IMG/VR virus record: IMGVR_UViG_3300017952_000081
Location: 1 to 27,113 of that record
Strand: one strand, 5' to 3'
Length of the DNA: 27,113 bases
DNA from: a virus
This document shows positions 21,786 to 27,113 of the stretch, piece after piece. Position numbers and translations under genes: made by a program. How positions within the stretch are numbered: the first letter of the stretch is position 1; the number at the start of each line of letters is the position of its first letter. The notes beneath the pieces were generated by a model, which saw only the letters and a list, made by a program, of their open reading frames with translations, was not told where the DNA came from and ran no database searches.

Positions 21786-22958
21786 TTAGCTGAATGATAC
21801 GTTTGAAACGCTTACACGAGCTAGGTAATCAGCAGCATTGCCAAGTGACGATGCTGTGTTGTTTAGCTCAACATAACCGTAACGTGTCATGAAGCTTACT
21901 ACTGGCTCGAATGATGTTGGATCTAGTACAACACCTGAGCTCATTAGTGGGATGTATGGGCAGTAGAACGCTGCTGCGTCTGATTCTGAAGAACCTTTGT
22001 AACCAATTAGTACATCTTTGCTGTCTGATGCATATGTGTTTACATATACTTTCATTGCGTTGTTCAATGTACCAACCATTTTTGTGTTTGTTGGTGCTTC
22101 AAATGTGCCTTCTGTTGTACGTGCAAACGCTGAAGTTGTTGCAGATTGTAGTACTGTTAGTGTGTGTGGTGACACAACTGCCCAGTTACCTGCGCCTCTG
22201 CGTGTACGCTGTGCGATTTTGTTTGATGCACGGTTGATCATAACTGCTAGAGCAGCATGTTCGTCACCAACAAATGTCGCTGTACCTGAAACAGCAGCTT
22301 GGTCAAACTGTACGTCTGATTCCGCTGAACCTGCTAGGCTATATAGTGACTCAAGAACTTCTTGGTCGATTTCAGCAGTAATCTCTTGTGCTAGTGCAGC
22401 CATGATTTCTGCTTCTACGTCGATACCATGCTGTGACTGAGCGTCCTGAGCTGCTTCAAATGTCCAGCGAGCTGACAATTTACGTGTCTTCGCTTCGACA
22501 GTTTGCTTCAAGATCTGGATGCTTAGACGGTTACCTGCGGTACCTTCCATAGCTGAAGTTGAGTTTGCTTTACCTCCATCTGAACCAGCTTCGTCACCTG
22601 AGTAACCGATAGCTAGTTTAAATGGGCTTAGTGCCTCTTCGCCTGCTGTTGCGTCATCAGCTGTGTCTGTATAACGAACGCGAAGTGTGTGAATCTGGCC
22701 AACTGGACCAGTCATTGGTTGTACACCAACAATCTCGTTTGCGATGACAGTTGGCATCACACGTCTGATTACTGGAAGAATAACACGGTTAAGTGTTGCG
22801 ATATTACCGGCAGATGTAGCACCAGCAGTTGCAGTCTCCATCAAATACTTGCGAGTATTTTCAAGTGTTGAAGCCATTACTGCTTTCTTTGTGCCTTGTA
22901 GGCCTTCAAGAAGTGCTGTTTTAGTATCGTGCCAGCGACTTTCTAATAGTTCTGACAT
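21786..22958 (-). CDS. 23: Major capsid protein gp23
   Basis: A 390-aa HK97-fold capsid protein that builds the head shell. It is recognised by 'RRVMPTVIANEIVGVQPMTGPVGQIHTLRVRY', equivalent to T4 gp23 'RRAIPNLIAFDICGVQPMNSPTGQVFALRAVY', and by the C-terminal 'SFMTRYGY' region. It is shorter than T4 gp23 (521 aa), as in other marine T4-like phages. The N-terminal propeptide also looks short: gp21-type sites (L-x-E) occur at 16-18 (LLE-G) and 39-41 (LME-T), so cleavage after Glu41 would remove about 41 residues versus 65 in T4. It starts at ATG 22958 with AGGAGA 7 bases upstream, 14 bases after gp22. A terminator directly downstream permits high, separate expression. Confidence 0.97.
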   Translation of the reverse strand: MSELLESRWHDTKTALLEGLQGTKKAVMASTLENTRKYLMETATAGATSAGNIATLNRVILPVIRRVMPTVIANEIVGVQPMTGPVGQIHTLRVRYTDTADDATAGEEALSPFKLAIGYSGDEAGSDGGKANSTSAMEGTAGNRLSIQILKQTVEAKTRKLSARWTFEAAQDAQSQHGIDVEAEIMAALAQEITAEIDQEVLESLYSLAGSAESDVQFDQAAVSGTATFVGDEHAALAVMINRASNKIAQRTRRGAGNWAVVSPHTLTVLQSATTSAFARTTEGTFEAPTNTKMVGTLNNAMKVYVNTYASDSKDVLIGYKGSSESDAAAFYCPYIPLMSSGVVLDPTSFEPVVSFMTRYGYVELNNTASSLGNAADYLARVSVSNVSFS

Positions 22959-22969
22959 TGGTTTCTCCT

Positions 22970-22977
22970 TATTTATA
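22970..22977 (-). promoter_or_regulatory. TATAAATA element upstream of gp23
   Basis: A perfect match to the T4 late promoter core on the minus strand, overlapping the gp22 stop codon. Initiation 5-6 bases downstream would fall inside the AGGAGA ribosome binding site and produce a nearly leaderless gp23 mRNA, so it is either an unusual promoter or coincidence. Confidence 0.35.
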
Positions 22978-24070
22978 GTCCAGCTAAACGCTTAAAGTCA
23001 ACTAAATTGTCTTTTGCGTCTGCTGTCATGTCATTTGTTTGTGTTTCTACACGGTTGCCTGTTACTTCTTTTGCCTCTGCCAATACTGCCTTCTTCTTTG
23101 CTGGAGATTTACCGTCAATTACTGCCGGTAGATACTTGTCAAACGATTCACGAAGTTTCTTCGTTTGTACAGATTCCAGTAAGTCCATCATAATACTTTT
23201 CTGATCCTTGTTTAAAGGAGCAGTTAGTTCACTAATAATGTCATTGCGAGCAATAGACTCGTTAATCATTTTGATTTTCTTGTCTTGTGCTTCTGCAAGT
23301 TTGATTGCTTTCGCCGCTGCTTCACGTGCTTCTGCTACTTGTTTTGTCTTAGCATCAACTACTTTTAATAGTTTAGATGTTTCTGATTTTTCATTTAGCA
23401 GACTGTGAGTGTATTCGTTAGCAAATGCTTCGAATATTTTGCGACCAAAGTCATTCTTACGTGCGCTATCGATATCTTCTTTTAGTGCTGTAATCTCTTT
23501 TGTGAGACCTTTAGCAACTGTTTCTGATACCAATGTTGCACTTTTCTTGATAAAGTCTGACTTAACTTTATCTAGTTGAGCTTTGCCTTCACGTACAAGA
23601 CGTACTTTTGTTTCAGCAAGATCTTTTTTATCTTCGTAAAACTCTGCAAGTTCTTTTGCAAGTGACTCTACTACAAACTCTTCCATAGCAACAAATTTGT
23701 CAGCCATAGCTTTTTGATCTGAGTGTAGTTCCGTTACTTCTTTTTTCAACGATTCTAATACAAAATCTTTTAACAAGTTTGCATTTTCACGTTGAGCAAC
23801 TGCAAATTTAGCTTTTGCCTCAGCAAGTTGCTTACGATCTTCTTGGAATTCTGCAATTTCTTCACTTAGTTTTTCAGTAACTAGTGCGTCAATTGCTTCT
23901 ACCATAGTTTGCTTGTCATGTTCATATTTGCCAGCAAACTCTTCACGTAGTTCAGCAGTAACAGCAAGGCGATTTTCTTTCACCTTAGCGTTCCAAGCCT
24001 CTTCAAGTTCTGTACGAACTTCTTCCGAAATAGCAGTGTTTTCAAAGAGTGATTTCAGTGCATCATTCAT
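22973..24070 (-). CDS. 22: Prohead core scaffolding protein gp22
   Basis: A 365-aa scaffold protein that forms the temporary core around which gp23 assembles and is later degraded by gp21. The sequence is almost wholly charged alpha-helix with heptad-like coiled coil (Lys/Glu/Ala/Leu-rich), including repeats of 'LAEFYEDKKDLAETK' / 'IAEFQEDRKQLAEAK' and 'LKKEVTELHSDQKAMADKF'. The C-terminal third ('ARNDIISELTAPLNKDQKSIMMDLLESV') is the conserved gp22 region. I chose ATG 24070 because GGAGAA lies 5 bases upstream; an in-frame GTG six codons earlier (24088) would overlap gp21 and lacks a better ribosome binding site. It lies between gp21 and gp23, the T4 gene order. Confidence 0.93.
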   Translation of the reverse strand: MNDALKSLFENTAISEEVRTELEEAWNAKVKENRLAVTAELREEFAGKYEHDKQTMVEAIDALVTEKLSEEIAEFQEDRKQLAEAKAKFAVAQRENANLLKDFVLESLKKEVTELHSDQKAMADKFVAMEEFVVESLAKELAEFYEDKKDLAETKVRLVREGKAQLDKVKSDFIKKSATLVSETVAKGLTKEITALKEDIDSARKNDFGRKIFEAFANEYTHSLLNEKSETSKLLKVVDAKTKQVAEAREAAAKAIKLAEAQDKKIKMINESIARNDIISELTAPLNKDQKSIMMDLLESVQTKKLRESFDKYLPAVIDGKSPAKKKAVLAEAKEVTGNRVETQTNDMTADAKDNLVDFKRLAGL

Positions 24071-24084
24071 TTTTTTCTCCTTGG

Positions 24085-24708
24085 TCACTGGAGTTTGTCT
24101 ATTATGTTTAATAGACTCTCTTTTATATATTGTTGTGCCTTTTTGTCGCCTTGTACTTCCCTAGCTGTATGGAACGCCTTCAAACCACCATTGGTATTCA
24201 TTAGGTGTTCATATATTGGTGTTGGATAAGCACCGGGGGCGCTAGGCTGAGCCACAACGTCCACGGTGATTATTTCGAAATCAGTTACTTCTCCTGATCC
24301 GTCTTCTTTTACATTGCCTGAACCCCTTGATGAAACACCTAGTTTAACGCTGCTTTCGAGCATTGTTTTTACCAGTTGTCCCATTGGAGTAGGCAAGATT
24401 TTTAACTTGCCATAACCGTTTGGTCCATCCATCCACATTTCTGAGATCATATGGCTTACACGGTCCAAGTTAATGTTAAGTCCGTCTGGATGATCTACTT
24501 CACCTAACACGGAGTAGCCACCACTAATTTGTTCGTTGAGTGTGGTGACAGCCCTGCCAATCTCGTTAACGGGATAAACACGCTGATTTGCGTTGCGTAC
24601 TCCGCCTTGAATGCAAATACCTTTCATGTAAAGGTCTTTACCATCGTTAGCAGACTCAACAACAATCCTAGCCTGGTCGAAACTCAAATGTTCATTTAGT
24701 AAATTCAT
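24085..24708 (-). CDS. 21: Prohead maturation protease gp21
   Basis: A 207-aa serine protease of the T4 prohead/herpesvirus assemblin type (MEROPS S80), which cleaves scaffold and capsid proteins after L/I-x-E during head maturation. Visible features: an N-terminal 'GGVRNANQRVYP' like T4 'AEVVNRNKRLYP'; catalytic His73 in 'GEVDHPD' (T4 'GELNHPP'); the nucleophile Ser126 or Ser127 in 'GVSSRGSG' (T4 'GVSSRGLG'); and Asp150 in 'ITVDVVAQPSAPGA' as the likely third residue. The length is close to T4 gp21 (212 aa). It starts at ATG 24708 with AAGGAC upstream, 19 bases after the core protein gene, and ends 14 bases before gp22. Confidence 0.97.
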   Translation of the reverse strand: MNLLNEHLSFDQARIVVESANDGKDLYMKGICIQGGVRNANQRVYPVNEIGRAVTTLNEQISGGYSVLGEVDHPDGLNINLDRVSHMISEMWMDGPNGYGKLKILPTPMGQLVKTMLESSVKLGVSSRGSGNVKEDGSGEVTDFEIITVDVVAQPSAPGAYPTPIYEHLMNTNGGLKAFHTAREVQGDKKAQQYIKESLLNIIDKLQ

Positions 24709-24727
24709 CAGTCAGTCCTTAATCAGT

Positions 24728-25675
24728 TTAGCTGCCAATAGTTGATTTTTTATTAGCTGCATCGCCGGCTGCTTTAGCTGCTGGTGCTGATTTAATGTCA
24801 GCTGCTTTACCACCTGGAACGTTCACGTTACCCATGTCGTCCTCTTTTGGTGCTGCTGCTTTGCCGCCTGCTTCATCTTTTGATCCTGCTGCGATATTTG
24901 CTGATGTACCACCCATATCATTTTTACTTGCTACAGCTGATTTTGTACCGTTAGTACCTGTATCGCCCATTTTTGGTGACACTGTGTCAACATATTCACG
25001 CATTACTTCGCCTGCTGATTTTGGTGCTTTTGACTCTTCTACTTCGTCATCAGTTGCTTCTTCAACTTCTTCGTCTTCAAAAGCAATTGCTTCTTCTTCA
25101 GCTTCTTCGTCGTCGTCACCTTCTTCTGAATCCATGTCCATTGGCATTTCATCATCTGCAGGTGCTTCGTCGTCGCCATCTGCCATCATTGCATCAAATT
25201 CTGCTTTTAGTTCGTCTAGCATGTCTTCAATGTCTGTTAAACGATCTTCTACATCGCCTTCACCTTCGTCGTCCATGCCCATTTCTGGCTCGTCGCCCAT
25301 TTCTGGCTCATCGCCCATGTCTGGCATTTCAATGTCACCCATCATGTCATCAACTGGGTCTGCTTCTGCTACGTCACCATCAAAGAAGCTTTCGTCTACT
25401 TCTTCGTCTGCTTCGTCTAATTCTTCTTCTGATTCGTCAACTTCTTCATCGGTTGCTTCGTCTAGGTCTTCGTCATCTGACTCATCTAGATCTTCATCAG
25501 TTGCTTCATCTACTTCTTCGTCAGTTGTTTCTTCAACTTCTTCATCTTCAAGTAGTGATTCATAAATGTCACGTGATTTTTCTACCACGATTTCGTGAAA
25601 AAGCTCTTCCGCACCTGCTTTGTCTTCATTGACAAGGCGCTCAAGCATTTCTTCAAACTTATTGCGTTCAGTCAT
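24728..25675 (-). CDS. Acidic prohead core protein, gp67/gp68 type (315 aa)
   Basis: A 315-aa protein starting at ATG 25675 behind AAAGGAG. Residues 1-42 form a helix ('FEEMLERLVNEDKAGAEELFHEIVVEKSRDIYESLLE') like the N-terminus of T4 gp67 ('LIEAIKSNDLVAARKLFAEAM...'). About 43-215 is a very acidic tract of Asp/Glu/Met with reiterated 'DEATDE', 'LDES', 'LDEA' and 'GDEPEMG' units. About 215-315 is Ala/Gly/Lys-rich low complexity. T4 gp67 is only about 80 aa with an acidic tail, so this is a large expansion. Several L-D-E-A/S motifs fit the gp21 cleavage rule. The role inferred is an internal scaffold degraded to peptides at maturation. Position next to gp21 supports this; gp67 versus gp68 is uncertain. 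Confidence 0.85.
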   Translation of the reverse strand: MTERNKFEEMLERLVNEDKAGAEELFHEIVVEKSRDIYESLLEDEEVEETTDEEVDEATDEDLDESDDEDLDEATDEEVDESEEELDEADEEVDESFFDGDVAEADPVDDMMGDIEMPDMGDEPEMGDEPEMGMDDEGEGDVEDRLTDIEDMLDELKAEFDAMMADGDDEAPADDEMPMDMDSEEGDDDEEAEEEAIAFEDEEVEEATDDEVEESKAPKSAGEVMREYVDTVSPKMGDTGTNGTKSAVASKNDMGGTSANIAAGSKDEAGGKAAAPKEDDMGNVNVPGGKAADIKSAPAAKAAGDAANKKSTIGS

Positions 25676-25721
25676 GTTATTCTCCTTTAAATTTACAAGG
25701 CTGTCTATTATATTTACACTT

Positions 25722-25729
25722 TATTTAAA
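25722..25729 (-). promoter_or_regulatory. Weak late-promoter-like element before the acidic core gene
   Basis: TTTAAATA on the minus strand, one mismatch from TATAAATA, lies 47 bases upstream of ATG 25675 in the 89-base gap. A TATAAT hexamer (25712-25707) is also present but has no good -35 box. Either could start the core/protease/scaffold/capsid operon, but the region is AT-rich and chance matches are likely. Confidence 0.3.
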
Positions 25730-25764
25730 ATATACGCTTAAAATGGGGCAAAAACACGCCGTTT

Positions 25765-26373
25765 TTATACGGGAAGTGCTTTTAGGCTGAATTTTTGCAC
25801 AAATTCAGGTATAGTTTGATGATATAAGTTTTGTAAATCTTTTAATTGATCAGGTACAAAACCTCTATTGTTTTCAGTTATCCTAATGTATTTAGTTCTT
25901 GGATTGGTGTTTATTGTCATAGTAGTTTGCCGTACCCAATTACCATAATAAGTTGCTCTTTCGTCTGATCTTTTATAATTTTTTGTGTCTGCAAATAAAT
26001 TGTTTACTTTATTATTATCTTCACCTACTCCTAAAAAATCAAATCCTAATATGTAAATGGTTTTAAATTTATGTGTACTAGCAAGCCATAATGCTGTAGG
26101 ACCACTACTCCATCCTTTGTTAGGATTGAGTAAATTTAACCCTTCTACAGATTGGCTGTACTTGTTTGGATTAGTATATACTTTATGATGCCTATGATAG
26201 CCGTTATCTGCTATTTCCATAATCATTTTAGTATCTACAGCTACTAAATGATCAACCGCACATTCTCTATAAACTGCATTACAAGCATATACAGTTCCTT
26301 GATCTTTTAATTGAGGTATTGATATTTGTTTTCTACTTGTGCCATTGCCAAGCACAAAGGCTATCTCAGACAT
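25765..26373 (-). CDS. GNG-motif Rossmann-like protein, DUF115/GT42-like (202 aa)
   Basis: A 202-aa protein starting at ATG 26373, overlapping the stop of the preceding 82-aa gene by one base (TAATG), so probably translationally coupled. It has an N-terminal strand and glycine motif 'FVLGNGTSR' (6-14), 'YACNAVYRE' (29-37), 'LVAVDTKM' (43-50), 'GWSSGPTALWLA' (87-98) and 'IYILGFDFLG' (106-115). This order (GNGxS near the start, S-G-x-x-A, then IYxxGxDF) is shared with DUF115 proteins and family 42 sialyltransferases, which use a Rossmann-like nucleotide-sugar site. Similar proteins sit in head clusters of other marine phages as unknowns. Activity is unproven; glycan modification or nucleotide binding are possible. 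Confidence 0.85.
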   Translation of the reverse strand: MSEIAFVLGNGTSRKQISIPQLKDQGTVYACNAVYRECAVDHLVAVDTKMIMEIADNGYHRHHKVYTNPNKYSQSVEGLNLLNPNKGWSSGPTALWLASTHKFKTIYILGFDFLGVGEDNNKVNNLFADTKNYKRSDERATYYGNWVRQTTMTINTNPRTKYIRITENNRGFVPDQLKDLQNLYHQTIPEFVQKFSLKALPV

Positions 26374-26621
26374 TAAATTCCAGCGGCTGCTGCTTGTGCT
26401 GCAATACCGTACATTTGTTTCACAAAGTTCAAGTCTTCTGCTTGTTCTTTGCGTTTCATATCGCTTGCTTTACGCACTTTATTAATGTCTTTTAAAGTGA
26501 GCTTTGCTTTTCTGTTATCAGACATTTTCAAAACGCTCATGTCATCTTGAGCATTGTACCTATCATTTTCTGTAGGTTCAAGTGTGTCGTCATCAAAATA
26601 AAACAATTCTCTTAGTATCAT
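26373..26621 (-). CDS. Conserved small head-cluster protein downstream of portal (82 aa)
   Basis: An 82-aa protein starting at ATG 26621, 16 bases after the portal stop, with AAAAGG upstream. The text 'LFYFDDDTLEPTENDRYNAQDDMSVLKMSDNRKAKLTLKDINKVRKASDMKRKEQAEDLNFVKQMYG' follows a pattern I recall from uncharacterised genes right after gp20 in cyanophages: an acidic N-terminus, 'xRY...D.S.....D.RK..LTL..IN..R', a charged helix and 'xxQMY'. The C-terminal two thirds are helical. It could be a prohead core or portal-associated factor, since T4 places gene 67 here, but it lacks gp67's acidic tail. Its function is unknown. Confidence 0.83.
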   Translation of the reverse strand: MILRELFYFDDDTLEPTENDRYNAQDDMSVLKMSDNRKAKLTLKDINKVRKASDMKRKEQAEDLNFVKQMYGIAAQAAAAGI

Positions 26622-26637
26622 GTTATTATTTACCTTT

Positions 26638-27113
26638 TTAAATTGTTTGATCTGTAGCAGGTTCTTCAGCGCCTAATGCTCCTAAGTCTGCGCCTGTGGC
26701 AGTATCAGGTGGTGTATCTTCGCCGCCGTCGATGCCGCCTAAGTCATCATCTAATCCTGTTTCTAAACCACCAAAGTCTCCGCCTAAGTCGCCTCCAGTA
26801 ACACCTGCGCTACGCATTTCTGCACTTCCTTCAGCATCCGTTGGCATTAAGTTTTCATCGTTTTCTTCACGCCATAGACGTTCGTTTTCGGCAATTTCTT
26901 CTTTGCTCATACCTAAGAATCTACTCATTGCAAATCTATTTGAAATATACGGAATAGCAGCCATTTGTGTAAATGTACCTATTCTGTTGTTATCAAGTTC
27001 AGCTTGTCTATAACTTGCAAAGTTTTGTGGTGGAGTTAGTTTTAAGTCAAACATTGCAAAGTCAACGTTTGCACCTTTACTGTTTAAATATAATTTAAAT
27101 TCTTGGTTAAAAA
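26638..27113 (-). CDS. 20: Portal vertex protein gp20, C-terminal part (partial)
   Basis: The C-terminal 157 residues of the portal. The frame is open to the right edge, where upstream codons read 'FNQEFKLYLNSKGANVDFA' before Met 27054, so that Met is internal and not the start. Recognised by 'MFDLKLTPPQNFASYRQAELDNNRIGTFTQMAAIPYISNRFAMSRFLGMSKEEIAENERLW', the conserved C-terminal region of marine T4-like gp20. The last 70 residues are Gly/Asp/Glu-rich, low complexity and probably disordered. gp20 forms the dodecameric ring through which DNA enters and on which the scaffold nucleates. It is followed by the head genes in T4 order. Confidence 0.92.
   Translation of the reverse strand, partial: FNQEFKLYLNSKGANVDFAMFDLKLTPPQNFASYRQAELDNNRIGTFTQMAAIPYISNRFAMSRFLGMSKEEIAENERLWREENDENLMPTDAEGSAEMRSAGVTGGDLGGDFGGLETGLDDDLGGIDGGEDTPPDTATGADLGALGAEEPATDQTI

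Noticed and set aside
24071-24088. GTG 24088 as the start of gp22
   Set aside because: The ATG six codons later has GGAGAA at ideal spacing; the GTG would overlap the gp21 stop and has no better ribosome binding site.
24795-25565. Plus-strand 256-codon serine-rich open frame
   Set aside because: It is the antisense image of the Asp/Glu repeat tract of the acidic core protein; the Ser runs come from reverse-complemented GAA/GAT-type codons.
25749-25766. AT-rich hairpin (AAAAAC/GTTTTT) at the end of the 202-aa gene as a terminator
   Set aside because: The stem is mostly A-T pairs and the T run is part of the stem with no further T tract after it. It is too weak to call beyond a note.
1-27113. 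CRISPR arrays, insertion sequences, tRNA genes, attachment sites or integrase
   Set aside because: None seen on either strand. The repeats present are imperfect protein-coding repeats in fibre genes, without spacers or terminal inverted repeats.

Overview
This window is part of the structural gene region of a T4-like tailed phage (myovirus) of marine type. It is AT-rich, and every supportable gene lies on the minus strand. Read right to left, it starts in the 3' end of the portal gene (gp20) and continues through the T4 head-assembly order: a small conserved protein, a GNG-motif protein of unknown role, an acidic prohead core protein (gp67/gp68 type), prohead protease gp21, scaffold gp22 and major capsid protein gp23. 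A strong intrinsic terminator follows gp23. The mix of T4 head genes, MGRPVN-type small structural proteins and very large repeat-rich fibre proteins is typical of marine T4-like phages such as cyanophages or pelagiphages. The window does not identify the host.

Between the head genes and the fibre genes (about 21.1-21.8 kb) lies a small accessory region. It holds a 66-codon diverged cold-shock-domain-like gene, then a 402-base stretch without a protein gene. That stretch carries a host-type (sigma70) promoter, a folded RNA region with an 8-bp long-range stem and a symmetric GAGA-loop hairpin, a strong intrinsic terminator, a T4-late-type promoter and a hairpin-rich leader. I read it as a roughly 250-nt noncoding RNA gene followed by the promoter of the fibre/structural operon. 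The RNA matches no family I can name.

The rest (1-21.1 kb) is one long block of virion proteins. Three small to medium structural proteins (120, 358 and 110 aa) come first. They are followed by a giant fibre gene that is split into two reading frames (1392 and 1125 codons) by an apparent single-base frameshift near 15,151, then an intact 3590-aa giant fibre, a 213-aa fibrinogen-like candidate adhesin, and the start of another candidate adhesin cut by the window edge. The two giant fibres are paralogues. Each has a beta-helix N-terminal domain, then repeats of a Cys-x-Arg-Asp alpha-helical module, then long beta-repeat shafts. The longer one ends in the conserved IDHP C-terminal domain.

The head genes would build, scaffold and mature the prohead. 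The left-hand genes would build the host-recognition apparatus. Two intergenic regions carry the same GATAAATA late-promoter element 77-86 nt upstream of a start codon, pointing to late transcription of the structural genes by a gp55-type sigma factor. The observations most worth following up are the noncoding RNA, the frameshifted fibre and the undescribed Cys-x-Arg-Asp module family.
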